From Bromus sterilis (Eukaryota > Streptophyta > Magnoliopsida > Poales > Poaceae): a DNA stretch of 64,000 nucleotides. Every line of letters begins with the position of its first letter. Within the stretch, counting starts at the first letter, position 1. Positions 1 to 12,300 of this stretch are shown here, one piece after another. The notes below the pieces were generated by a model. That model saw only the letters and a list, made by a program, of their open reading frames with translations, searched no databases and had not been told where the DNA came from. The stretch is taken from assembly GCA_950022295.1 (NCBI GenBank), contig OX465597.1, positions 1,178,001 to 1,242,000 on the forward strand, written 5' to 3'. The translations under genes were made by a program, and so were the position numbers.

Positions 1-42
1 GGCCTGTTTCATGGGCTATTAATCACGTTTTTGGGTCCCCGG
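1..42. repeat. Left-edge partial monomer with cacgttttt tail
   Basis: Last 42 bp of a monomer whose end carries cacgttttt instead of caccgtttt. That h tail is elsewhere found mainly on M and L class monomers that precede G/N T X E, and here too G T X E follows. The lost upstream part was therefore probably an Mh or Lh monomer. Confidence 0.85.
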
Positions 43-160
43 AGTGATTTCCACCATTGACGAACCCCAGGGTGCATTTACGTGCCGGTCATCAACACTC
101 GCAGTTTTGGCCGATTCTGGCCTGTTTCATGGGCTATTAATCACCGTTTTGGGTCCCCGG
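43..160. repeat. Type monomer (class G), 118 bp
   Basis: Reference unit for the class code. It contains, in order, agtgatttcc, accattgacg, aaccccaggg, tgcatttacg, tgccggtcat, caacactcgc, the ttttggcc-gattct-ggcc element, the block gctattaatca and gggtccccgg. Hand count gives about 62 G+C of 118. There are seven CpG: in accg, cccgg, gacg, tacg, gccgg, ctcg and gccg. Short symmetrical elements are the two ggcc tetramers flanking gattct, acccca-gggt (4-bp arms), gggtccc and attaat. The length of 118 is not a multiple of three, so reading frame shifts by one base per monomer. Confidence 0.95.
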
Positions 161-1810
161 AGTGATTTCCACCATTGACGAACCCCAGGGTGCATTTACG
201 TGTCGGTCATCAACACTCGCAGTTTTGGCCGGTTATGGCCTGTTTCATGGGCTATTAATCACCGTTTTGGGTCCCCGGAGTGATTTCCACCATTGACGAA
301 CCACAGGGTGCATTTACGTGCCGGTCATCAACACTCGCAGTTTTGGCCGGTTATGGCCTGTTTCATGGGCTATTAATCACCGTTTTGGGTCCCCGGAGTG
401 ATTTCCACAATTGACGAACCCCAGGGTGCATTTACGTGAAGGTCATCAGTCCTCGCACTTTTGGCCGATTCTGGCCTGTTTCATGGGCTATTAATCACCG
501 TTTTGGGTCCCCGGAGTGATTTCCACCATTGACGAACCCCAGGGTGCATTTACGTGTCGGTCATCAACACTCGCAGTTTTGGCCGGTTATGGCCTGTTTC
601 ATGGGCTATTAATCACCGTTTTGGGTCCCCGGAGTGATTTCCACCATTGACGAACCCCAGGGTGCATTTACGTGTCGATCATCAACACTCGCAGTTTTGG
701 CCGATTCTGGCCTGTTTCATGGGCTATTAATCACCGTTTTGGGTCCCCGGAGTGATTTCCACCATTGACGAACCCCAGGGTGCATTTACGTGCCGGTCAT
801 CAACACTCGCAGTTTTGGCCGGTTATGGCCTGTTTCATGGGCTATTAATCACCGTTTTGGGTCCCCGGAGTGATTTCCACCATTGACGAACCCCAGGGTG
901 CATTTACGTGCCGGTCATCAACACTCGCAGTTTTGGCCGATTCTGGCCTGTTTCATCGGCTATTAATCACCGTTTTGGTTCCCCGGAGTGATTTCCACCA
1001 TTGACGAACCCCAGGGTGCATTTACGTGCCGGTCATCAACACTCGCAGTTTTGGCCGATTCTGGCCTGTTTCATGGGCTATTAATCACCGTTTTGGGTTC
1101 CCGGAGTGATTTCCACCATTGACGAACCCCAGGGTGCATTTACGTGCCGGTCATCAACACTCGCAGTTTTGGCCGGTTATGGCCTGTTTCATGGGCTATT
1201 AATCACCGTTTTGGGTCCCCGGAGTGATTTCCACCATTGACGAACCCCAGGGTGCATTTACGTGCCGGTCATCAACACTCGCAGTTTTGGCCGATTCTGG
1301 CCTGTTTCATGGGCTATTAATCACCGTTTTGGGTCCCCGGAGTGATTTCCACCATTGACGAACCCCAGGGTGCATTTACGTGCCGGTCATCAACACTCGC
1401 AGTTTTGGCCGGTTATGGCCTGTTTCATGGGCTATTAATCACCGTTTTGGGTCCCCGGAGTGATTTCCACCATTGACGAACCCCAGGGTGCATTTACGTG
1501 CCGGTCATCAACACTCGCAGTTTTGGCCGATTCTGGCCTGTTTCATGGGCTATTAATCACCGTTTTGGTTCCCCGGAGTGATTTCCACCATTGACGAACC
1601 CCAGGGTGCATTTACGTGCCGGTCATCAACACTCGCAGTTTTGGCCGATTCTGGCCTGTTTCATGGGCTATTAATCACCGTTTTGGGTTCCCGGAGTGAT
1701 TTCCACCATTGATGAACCCAGGGTGCATTTACTTCCGGTCATCAACACTCGCAGTTTTGGCCGATTCTGGCCTGTTTCATGGGCTATTAATCACGTTTTT
1801 GGGTCCCCGG

Positions 1811-2282
1811 AGTGATTTCCACCATTGACGAACCCCAGGGTGCATTTACGTGCCGGTCATCAACACTCGCAGTTTTGGCCGATTCTGGCCTGTTTCATGG
1901 GCTATTAATCACCGTTTTGGGTCCCCGGAGTGATTTCCACCATTGACGAACCCCAGGGTGCATTTACGTGTCGGTCATCAACACTCGCAGTTTTGGCCGG
2001 TTATGGCCTGTTTCATGGGCTATTAATCACCGTTTTGGGTCCCCGGAGTGATTTCCACCATTGACGAACCCCAGGGTGCATTTACGTGCCGGTCATCAAC
2101 ACTCGCAGTTTTGGCCGATTCTGGCCTGTTTCATGGGCTATTAATCACCGTTTTGGGTCCCCGGAGTGATTTCCACCATTGACGAACCCCAGGGTGCATT
2201 TACGTGTCGGTCATCAACACTCGCAGTTTTGGCCGGTTATGGCCTGTTTCATGGGCTATTAATCACCGTTTTGGGTCCCCGG
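1811..2282. repeat. Tandemly doubled G-T dimer
   Basis: Monomer order G T G T. The related block starting at 43 has a single G T before X, as do copies at about 12.2, 19.7 and 21.2 kb. The extra 236 bp is therefore best explained by a two-monomer unequal exchange. Confidence 0.75.
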
Positions 2283-2989
2283 AGTGATTTCCACCATTGA
2301 CGAACCACAGGGTGCATTTACGTGCCGGTCATCAACACTCGCAGTTTTGGCCGGTTATGGCCTGTTTCATGGGCTATTAATCACCGTTTTGGGTCCCCGG
2401 AGTGATTTCCACAATTGACGAACCCCAGGGTGCATTTACGTGAACGTCATCAGTCCTCGCACTTTTGGCCGATTCTGGCCTGTTTCATGGGCTATTAATC
2501 ACCGTTTTGGGTCCCCGGAGTGATTTCCACCATTGACGAACCCAGGGTGCATTTACGTGTCGGTCATCAACACTCGCAGTTTTGGCCGGTTATGGCCTGT
2601 TTCATGGGCTATTAATCACCGTTTTGGGTCCCCGGAGTGATTTCCACCATTGACGAACCCCAGGGTGCATTTACGTGTCGATCATCAACACTCGCAGTTT
2701 TGGCCGATTCTGGCCTGTTTCATGGGCTATTAATCACCGTTTTGGGTCCCCGGAGTGATTTCCACCATTGACGAACCCCAGGGTGCATTTATGTGCCGGT
2801 CATCAACACTCGCAGTTTTGGCCGGTTATGGCCTGTTTCATGGGCTATTAATCACCGTTTTGGGTCCCCGGAGTGATTTCCACCATTGACGAACCCCAGG
2901 GTGCATTTACGTGCCGGTCATCAACACTCGCAGTTTTGGCCGATTCTGGCCTGTTTCATCGGCTATTAATCACCGTTTTGGTTCCCCGG

Positions 2990-3107
2990 AGTGATTTCCA
3001 CAATTGACGAACCCCAGGGTGCATTTACGTGCCGGTCATCAACACTCGCAGTTTTGGCCGGTTATGGCCTGTTTCATGGGCTATTAATCACCGTTTTGGG
3101 TCCTCGG
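2990..3107. repeat. Chimeric monomer Pa: E-type head, P-type body
   Basis: It carries ccacaattg, normally seen only in class E, but then gtgccgg, atcaacactcgcag and ggttat as in class P. Its end has cctcgg, shared only with the second copy at 3815..3932. Both sit between V and U, so the second copy arose by duplication of a V Pa U block. The switch lies between the head base and the gtgccgg site, a gap of about 30 bp. Confidence 0.85.
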
Positions 3108-4640
3108 AGTGATTTCCACCATTGACGAACCCCAGGGTGCATTTACGTGCCGGTCATCAACACTCGCAGTTTTGGCCGATTCTGGCCTGTTTCATGGGCT
3201 ATTAATCACCGTTTTGGTTCCCCGGAGTGATTTCCACCATTGACGAACCCCAGGGTGCATTTACGTGCCGGTCATCAACACTCGCAGTTTTGGCCGATTC
3301 TGGCCTGTTTCATGGGCTATTAATCACCGTTTTGGGTTCCCGGAGTGATTTCCACCATTGACGAACCCCAGGGTGCATTTACTTCCGGTCATCAACACTC
3401 GCAGTTTTGGCCGGTTATGGCCTGTTTCATGGGCTATTAATCACCGTTTTGGGTCCCCGGAGTGATTTCCACCATTGACGAACCCCAGGGTGCATTTACG
3501 TGCCGGTCATCAACACACGCAGTTTTGGCCGGTTATGGCCTGTTTCATGGGCTATTAATCACCGTTTTGGGTCCCCGGAGTGATTTCCACCATTGACGAA
3601 CCCCAGGGTGCATTTACGTGCCGGTCATCAACACTCGCAGTTTTGGCCGGTTATGGCCTGTTTCATGGGCTATTAATCACCGTTTTGGGTCCCCGGAGTG
3701 ATTTCCACCATTGACGAACCCCAGGGTGCATTTACGTGCCGGTCATCAACACTCGCAGTTTTGGCCGATTCTGGCCTGTTTCATCGGCTATTAATCACCG
3801 TTTTGGTTCCCCGGAGTGATTTCCACAATTGACGAACCCCAGGGTGCATTTACGTGCCGGTCATCAACACTCGCAGTTTTGGCCGGTTATGGCCTGTTTC
3901 ATGGGCTATTAATCACCGTTTTGGGTCCTCGGAGTGATTTCCACCATTGACGAACCCCAGGGTGCATTTACGTGCCGGTCATCAACACTCGCAGTTTTGG
4001 CCGATTCTGGCCTGTTTCATGGGCTATTAATCACCGTTTTGGTTCCCCGGAGTGATTTCCACCATTGACGAACCCTAGGGTGCATTTACGTGCCGGTCAT
4101 CAACACTCGCAGTTTTGGCCGATTCTGGCCTGTTTCATGGGCTATTAATCACCGTTTTGGTTCCCCGGAGTGATTTCCACCATTGACGAACCCCAGGGTG
4201 CATTTACGTGTCGATCATCAACACTCGCAGTTTTGGCCGATTCTGGCCTGTTTCATGGGCTATTAATCACCGTTTTGGGTCCCCGGAGTGATTTCCACCA
4301 TTGACGAACCCCAGGGTGCATTTACGTGCCGGTCATCAACACTCGCAGTTTTGGCCGGTTATGGCCTGTTTCATGGGCTATTAATCACCGTTTTGGGTCC
4401 CCGGAGTGATTTCCACCATTGACGAACCCCAGGGTGCATTTACGTGCCGGTCATCAACACTCGCAGTTTTGGCCGATTCTGGCCTGTTTCATCGGCTATT
4501 AATCACCGTTTTGGTTCCCCGGAGTGATTTCCACCATTGACGAACCCCAGGGTGCATTTACGTGCCGGTCATCAACACTCGCAGTTTTGGCCGATTCTGG
4601 CCTGTTTCATGGGCTATTAATCACCGTTTTGGTTCCCCGG

Positions 4641-4754
4641 AGTGATTTCCACCATTGACGAACCCAGTGCATTTACGTGCCGGTCATCAACACTCGCAGT
4701 TTTGGCCGATTCTGGCCTGTTTCATGGGCTATTAATCACCGTTTTGGGTCCCAG
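4641..4754. repeat. S monomer (114 bp), the HOR phase marker
   Basis: S lacks three bases in the ccccaggg region (gaacccagtgcat) and one base at its end (gtcccagag for gtccccggag). Thirteen copies occur, starting at 4641, 6403, 9339, 14040, 16979, 23331, 25797, 28498, 30025, 31552, 36955, 40012 and 42010. Each is preceded by U and followed by P E T C. Because 114 is divisible by three, S keeps one frame open into the next monomer. Each copy therefore yields an 82-codon GTG-initiated open frame of identical sequence, starting one base inside S. I read that as a by-product of repeat length, not a gene. Confidence 0.93.
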
Positions 4755-5459
4755 AGTGATTTCCACCATTGACGAACCCCAGGGTGCATTTACGTGCCGG
4801 TCATCAACACTCGCAGTTTTGGCCGGTTATGGCCTGTTTCATGGGCTATTAATCACCGTTTTGGGTCCCCGGAGTGATTTCCACAATTGACGAACCCCAG
4901 GGTGCATTTACGTGAAGGTCATCAGTCCTCGCACTTTTGGCCGATTCTGGCCTGTTTCATGGGCTATTAATCACCGTTTTGGGTCCCCGGAGTGATTTCC
5001 ACCATTGACGAACCCCAGGGTGCATTTACGTGTCGGTCATCAACACTCGCAGTTTTGGCCGGTTATGGCCTGTTTCATGGGCTATTAATCACCGTTTTGG
5101 GTCCCCGGAGTGATTTCCACCATTGACGAACCCCAGGGTGCATTTACGTGTCGGTCATCACCACTCGCAGTTTTGGCCGGTTATGGCCTGTTTCATGGGC
5201 TATTAATCACCGTTTTGGGTCCCCGGAGTGATTTCCACCATTGACGAACCCCAGGGTGCATTTACTTCCGGTCATCAACACTCCCAGTTTTGGCCGATTC
5301 TGGCCTGTTTCATGGGCTATTAATCACCGTTTTGGGTTCCCGGAGTGATTTCCACCATTGATGAACCCAGGGTGCATTTACTTCCGGTCATCAACACTCG
5401 CAGTTTTGGCCGATTCTGGCCTGTTTCATGGGCTATTAATCACCGTTTTGGGTCCCCGG
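4641..5459. repeat. Seven-monomer cassette S P E T C L M
   Basis: This 819-bp cassette opens twelve of the thirteen S-led units. The exception is at 40012, where L is a variant ending ggttcccc and M is replaced by a G with ccatcattg. Downstream content varies widely while the cassette hardly changes, so it behaves as the conserved left part of this HOR family. Confidence 0.88.
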
Positions 5460-6402
5460 AGTGATTTCCACCATTGACGAACCCCAGGGTGCATTTACGT
5501 GCCGGTCATCAACACTCGCAGTTTTGGCCGGTTATGGCCTGTTTCATGGGCTATTAATCACCGTTTTGGGTCCCCGGAGTGATTTCCACCATTGACGAAC
5601 CCCAGGGTGCATTTACTTCTGGTCATCAACACTCGCAGTTTTGGCCGATTCTGGCCTGTTTCATGGGCTATTAATCACCGTTTTGGTTCCCCGGAGTGAT
5701 TTCCACCATTGACGAACCCCAGGGTGCATTTACGTGCCGGTCATCAACACTCGCAGTTTTGGCCGATTCTGGCCTGTTTCATGGGCTATTAATCACCGTT
5801 TTGGGTCCCCGGAGTGATTTCCACCATTGACGAACCCTAGGGTGCATTTACGTGCCGGTCATCAACACTCGCAGTTTTGGCCGATTCTGGCCTGTTTCAT
5901 GGGCTATTAATCACCGTTTTGGTTCCCCGGAGTGATTTCCACCATTGACGAACCCCAGGGTGCATTTACGTGTCGATCATCAACACTCGCAGTTTTGGCC
6001 GATTCTGGCCTGTTTCATGGGCTATTAATCACCGTTTTGGGTCCCCGGAGTGATTTCCACCATTGACGAACCCCAGGGTGCATTTACGTGCCGGTCATCA
6101 ACACTCGCAGTTTTGGCCGGTTATGGCCTGTTTCATGGGCTATTAATCACCGTTTTGGGTCCCCGGAGTGATTTCCACCATTGACGAACCCCAGGGTGCA
6201 TTTACGTGCCGGTCATCAACACTCGCAGTTTTGGCCGATTCTGGCCTGTTTCATCGGCTATTAATCACCGTTTTGGTTCCCCGGAGTGATTTCCACCATT
6301 GACGAACCCCAGGGTGCATTTACGTGCCGGTCATCAACACTCGCAGTTTTGGCCGATTCTGGCCTGTTTCATGGGCTATTAATCACCGTTTTGGTTCCCC
6401 GG

Positions 6403-9338
6403 AGTGATTTCCACCATTGACGAACCCAGTGCATTTACGTGCCGGTCATCAACACTCGCAGTTTTGGCCGATTCTGGCCTGTTTCATGGGCTATTAATCA
6501 CCGTTTTGGGTCCCAGAGTGATTTCCACCATTGACGAACCCCAGGGTGCATTTACGTGCCGGTCATCAACACTCGCAGTTTTGGCCGGTTATGGCCTGTT
6601 TCATGGGCTATTAATCACCGTTTTGGGTCCCCGGAGTGATTTCCACAATTGACGAACCCCAGGGTGCATTTACGTGAAGGTCATCAGTCCTCGCACTTTT
6701 GGCCGATTCTGGCCTGTTTCATGGGCTATTAATCACCGTTTTGGGTCCCCGGAGTGATTTCCACCATTGACGAACCCCAGGGTGCATTTACGTGTCGGTC
6801 ATCAACACTCGCAGTTTTGGCCGGTTATGGCCTGTTTCATGGGCTATTAATCACCGTTTTGGGTCCCCGGAGTGATTTCCACCATTGACGAACCCCAGGG
6901 TGCATTTACGTGTCGGTCATCACCACTCGCAGTTTTGGCCGGTTATGGCCTGTTTCATGGGCTATTAATCACCGTTTTGGGGCCCCGGAGTGATTTCCAC
7001 CATTGACGAACCCCAGGGTGCATTTACTTCCGGTCATCAACACTCCCAGTTTTGGCCGATTCTGGCCTGTTTCATGGGCTATTAATCACCGTTTTGGGTT
7101 CCCGGAGTGATTTCCACCATTGATGAACCCAGGGTGCATTTACTTCCGGTCATCAACACTCGCAGTTTTGGCCGATTCTGGCCTGTTTCATGGGCTATTA
7201 ATCACCGTTTTGGGTCCCCGGAGTGATTTCCACCATTGACGAACCCCAGGGTGCATTTACGTGCCGGTCATCAACACTCGCAGTTTTGGCCGGTTATGGC
7301 CTGTTTCATGGGCTATTAATCACCGTTTTGGGTCCCCGGAGTGATTTCCACCATTGACGAACCCCAGGGTGCATTTACTTCTGGTCATCAACACTCGCAG
7401 TTTTGGCCGATTCTGGCCTGTTTCATGGGCTATTAATCACCGTTTTGGTTCCCCGGAGTGATTTCCACCATTGACGAACCCCAGGGTGCATTTACGTGCC
7501 GGTCATCAACACTCGCAGTTTTGGCCGATTCTGGCCTGTTTCATGGGCTATTAATCACCGTTTTGGGTCCCCGGAGTGATTTCCACCATTGACGAACCCC
7601 AGGGTGCATTTACGTGCCGGTCATCAACACTCGCAGTTTTGGCCGATTCTGGCCTGTTTCATGGGCTATTAATCACCGTTTTGGTTCCCCGGAGTGATTT
7701 CCACCATTGACGAACCCAGTGTATTTACGTGCCGGTCTTCAACACTCGCAGTTTTGGCCGATTCTGGCCTGTTTCATGGGCTATTAATCACCGTTTTGGT
7801 TCCCCGGAGTGATTTCCACCATTGACGAACCCCAGGGTGCATTTACGTGCCGGTCATCAACACTCGCAGTTTTGGCCGATTCTGGCCTGTTTCATGGGCT
7901 ATTAATCACCGTTTTGGTTCCCCGGAGTGATTTCCACCATTGACGAACCCAGTGTATTTACGTGCCGGTCTTCAACACTCGCAGTTTTGGCCGATTCTGG
8001 CCTATTTCATGGGCTATTAATCACCGTTTTGGTTCCCCGGAGTGATTTCCACCATTGACGAACCCCAGGGTGCATTTACGTGCCGGTCATCAACACTCGC
8101 AGTTTTGGCCGGTTATGGCCTGTTTCATGGGCTATTAATCACCGTTTTGGGTCCCCGGAGTGATTTCCACCATTGACGAACCACAGGGTGCATTTACGTG
8201 CCGGTCATCAACACTCGCAGTTTTGGCCGGTTATGGCCTGTTTCATGGGCTATTAATCACCGTTTTGGGTCCCCGGAATGATTTCCACAATTGACGAACC
8301 CCAGGGTGCATTTACGTGAAGGTCATCAGTCCTCGCACTTTTGGCCGATTCTGGCCTGTTTCATGGGCTATTAATCACCGTTTTGGGTCCCCGGAGTGAT
8401 TTCCACCATTGACGAACCCCAGGGTGCATTTACGTGTCGGTCATCAACACTCGCAGTTTTGGCCGGTTATGGCCTGTTTCATGGGCTATTAATCACCGTT
8501 TTGGGTCCCCGGAGTGATTTCCACCATTGACGAACCCCAGGGTGCATTTACGTGTCGATCATCAACACTCGCAGTTTTGGCCGATTCTGGCCTGTTTCAT
8601 GGGCTATTAATCACCGTTTTGGGTCCCCGGAGTGATTTCCACCATTGACGAACCCCAGGGTGCATTTACGTGCCGGTCATCAACACTCGCAGTTTTGGCC
8701 GATTCTGGCCTGTTTCATGGGCTATTAATCACCGTTTTGGGTCCCCGGAGTGATTTCCACCATTGACGAACCCTAGGGTGCATTTACGTGCCGGTCATCA
8801 ACACTCGCAGTTTTGGCCGATTCTGGCCTGTTTCATGGGCTATTAATCACCGTTTTGGTTCCCCGGAGTGATTTCCACCATTGACGAACCCCAGGGTGCA
8901 TTTACGTGTCGATCATCAACACTCGCAGTTTTGGCCGATTCTGGCCTGTTTCATGGGCTATTAATCACCGTTTTGGGTCCCCGGAGTGATTTCCACCATT
9001 GACGAACCCCAGGGTGCATTTACGTGCCGGTCATCAACACTCGCAGTTTTGGCCGGTTATGGCCTGTTTCATGGGCTATTAATCACCGTTTTGGGTCCCC
9101 GGAGTGATTTCCACCATTGACGAACCCCAGGGTGCATTTACGTGCCGGTCATCAACACTCGCAGTTTTGGCCGATTCTGGCCTGTTTCATCGGCTATTAA
9201 TCACCGTTTTGGTTCCCCGGAGTGATTTCCACCATTGACGAACCCCAGGGTGCATTTACGTGCCGGTCATCAACACTCGCAGTTTTGGCCGATTCTGGCC
9301 TGTTTCATGGGCTATTAATCACCGTTTTGGTTCCCCGG
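6403..9338. repeat. HOR unit, 25 monomers
   Basis: Order: S P E T C L M P K G U Y U Z P X E T D G Ut D P V U, 2,936 bp. The C monomer ends ggggcccc (about 6979), a mark shared only with the next unit. The E head after X carries ggaatg (about 8277), shared with the unit at 14040 but not with the neighbour at 9339. This gives the first Y and Z monomers of the window. Confidence 0.9.
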
Positions 9339-12300
9339 AGTGATTTCCACCATTGACGAACCCAGTGCATTTACGTGCCGGTCATCAACACTCGCAGTTT
9401 TGGCCGATTCTGGCCTGTTTCATGGGCTATTAATCACCGTTTTGGGTCCCAGAGTGATTTCCACCATTGACGAACCCCAGGGTGCATTTACGTGCCGGTC
9501 ATCAACACTCGCAGTTTTGGCCGGTTATGGCCTGTTTCATGGGCTATTAATCACCGTTTTGGGTCCCCGGAGTGATTTCCACAATTGACGAACCCCAGGG
9601 TGCATTTACGTGAAGGTCATCAGTCCTCGCACTTTTGGCCGATTCTGGCCTGTTTCATGGGCTATTAATCACCGTTTTGGGTCCCCGGAGTGATTTCCAC
9701 CATTGACGAACCCCAGGGTGCATTTACGTGTCGGTCATCAACACTCGCAGTTTTGGCCGGTTATGGCCTGTTTCATGGGCTATTAATCACCGTTTTGGGT
9801 CCCCGGAGTGATTTCCACCATTGACGAACCCCAGGGTGCATTTACGTGTCGGTCATCACCACTCGCAGTTTTGGCCGGTTATGGCCTGTTTCATGGGCTA
9901 TTAATCACCGTTTTGGGGCCCCGGAGTGATTTCCACCATTGACGAACCCCAGGGTGCATTTACTTCCGGTCATCAACACTCCCAGTTTTGGCCGATTCTG
10001 GCCTGTTTCATGGGCTATTAATCACCGTTTTGGGTTCCCGGAGTGATTTCCACCATTGATGAACCCAGGGTGCATTTACTTCCGGTCATCAACACTCGCA
10101 GTTTTGGCCGATTCTGGCCTGTTTCATGGGCTATTAATCACCGTTTTGGGTCCCCGGAGTGATTTCCACCATTGACGAACCCCAGGGTGCATTTACGTGC
10201 CGGTCATCAACACTCGCAGTTTTGGCCGGTTATGGCCTGTTTCATGGGCTATTAATCACCGTTTTGGGTCCCCGGAGTGATTTCCACCATTGACGAACCC
10301 CAGGGTGCATTTACTTCTGGTCATCAACACTCGCAGTTTTGGCCGATTCTGGCCTGTTTCATGGGCTATTAATCACCGTTTTGGTTCCCCGGAGTGATTT
10401 CCACCATTGACGAACCCCAGGGTGCATTTACGTGCCGGTCATCAACACTCGCAGTTTTGGCCGATTCTGGCCTGTTTCATGGGCTATTAATCACCGTTTT
10501 GGGTCCCCGGAGTGATTTCCACCATTGACGAACCCCAGGGTGCATTTACGTGCCGGTCATCAACACTCGCAGTTTTGGCCGATTCTGGCCTGTTTCATGG
10601 GCTATTAATCACCGTTTTGGTTCCCCGGAGTGATTTCCACCATTGACGAACCCAGTGTATTTACGTGCCGGTCTTCAACACTCGCAGTTTTGGCCGATTC
10701 TGGCCTGTTTCATGGGCTATTAATCACCGTTTTGGTTCCCCGGAGTGATTTCCACCATTGACGAACCCCAGGGTGCATTTACGTGCCGGTCATCAACACT
10801 CGCAGTTTTGGCCGATTCTGGCCTGTTTCATGGGCTATTAATCACCGTTTTGGTTCCCCGGAGTGATTTCCACCATTGACGAACCCAGTGTATTTACGTG
10901 CCGGTCTTCAACACTCGCAGTTTTGGCCGATTCTGGCCTATTTCATGGGCTATTAATCACCGTTTTGGTTCCCCGGAGTGATTTCCACCATTGACGAACC
11001 CCAGGGTGCATTTACGTGCCGGTCATCAACACTCGCAGTTTTGGCCGGTTATGGCCTGTTTCATGGGCTATTAATCACCGTTTTGGGTCCCCGGAGTGAT
11101 TTCCACCATTGACGAACCACAGGGTGCATTTACGTGCCGGTCATCAACACTCGCAGTTTTGGCCGGTTATGGCCTGTTTCATGGGCTATTAATCACCGTT
11201 TTGGGTCCCCGGAGTGATTTCCACAATTGACGAACCCCAGGGTGCATTTACGTGAAGGTCATCAGTCCTCGCACTTTTGGCCGATTCTGGCCTGTTTCAT
11301 GGGCTATTAATCACCGTTTTGGGTCCCCGGAGTGATTTCCACCATTGACGAACCCCAGGGTGCATTTACGTGTCGGTCATCAACACTCGCAGTTTTGGCC
11401 GGTTATGGCCTGTTTCATGGGCTATTAATCACCGTTTTGGGTCCCCGGAGTGATTTCCACCATTGACGAACCCCAGGGTGCATTTACGTGTCGATCATCA
11501 ACACTCGCAGTTTTGGCCGATTCTGGCCTGTTTCATGGGCTATTAATCACCGTTTTGGGTCCCCGGAGTGATTTCCACCATTGACGAACCCCAGGTTGCA
11601 TTTACGTGCCGGTCATCAACACTCGCAGTTTTGGCCGGTTATGGCCTGTTTCATGGGCTATTAATCACCGTTTTGGGTCCCCGGAGTGATTTCCACCATT
11701 GACGAACCCCAGGGTGCATTTACGTGCCGGTCATCAACACTCGCAGTTTTGGCCGGTTATGGCCTGTTTCATGGGCTATTAATCACCGTTTTGGGTCCCC
11801 GGAGTGATTTCCACCATTGACGAACCCCAGGGTGCATTTACGTGCCGGTCATCAACACTCGCAGTTTTGGCCGATTCTGGCCTGTTTCATGGGCTATTAA
11901 TCACCGTTTTGGTTCCCCGGAGTGATTTCCACCATTGACGAACCCCAGGGTGCATTTACGTGCCGGTCATCAACACTCGCAGTTTTGGCCGATTCTGGCC
12001 TGTTTCATGGGCTATTAATCACCGTTTTGGGTTCCCGGAGTGATTTCCACCATTGACGAACCCCAGGGTGCATTTACTTCCGGTCATCAACACTCGCAGT
12101 TTTGGCCGATTCTGGCCTGTTTCATGGGCTATTAATCACGTTTTTGGGTCCCCGGAGTGATTTCCACCATTGACGAACCCCAGGGTGCATTTACGTGCCG
12201 GTCATCAACACTCGCAGTTTTGGCCGATTCTGGCCTGTTTCATGGGCTATTAATCACCGTTTTGGGTCCCCGGAGTGATTTCCACCATTGACGAACCCCA

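Larger units (their letters stand above)
43..4640. repeat. Left flank segment, 39 monomers without S
   Basis: Order: G T X E T D P V W P G P U W Mh G T G T X E' T D P V Pa U W Q P P V Pa U Ut D P V U. E' has gtgaacg in place of gtgaagg. Pa is P with the E-type ccacaattg head and a cctcgg end. Ut has gaaccctaggg. The T at 2519 has one base missing from the cccc run, and the P after it has tttatgtg. The two parts G T X E T D P V (from 43) and G T G T X E' T D P V (from 1811) are copies of one block that differ by one extra G T dimer. Four deletion-bearing bases in total account for the segment length of 4,598 bp. Confidence 0.9.
4641..6402. repeat. HOR unit, 15 monomers
   Basis: Order: S P E T C L M P K G Ut D P V U, 1,762 bp (15 x 118 minus 8 deleted bases). 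It is the first unit to begin with S. Its tail Ut D P V U also ends the preceding flank segment, so the boundary at S is a repeating phase mark rather than an abrupt junction. Confidence 0.9.

Noticed and set aside
4642..4890. 82-codon GTG-start open frame, repeated at 6404, 9340, 14041, 16980, 23332, 25798, 28499, 30026, 31553, 36956, 40013 and 42011, as protein-coding genes
   Set aside because: Each lies wholly inside satellite monomers, begins with GTG, has no recognisable domain, and exists only because the S monomer is 114 bp long. The same DNA in other monomers is frame-broken.
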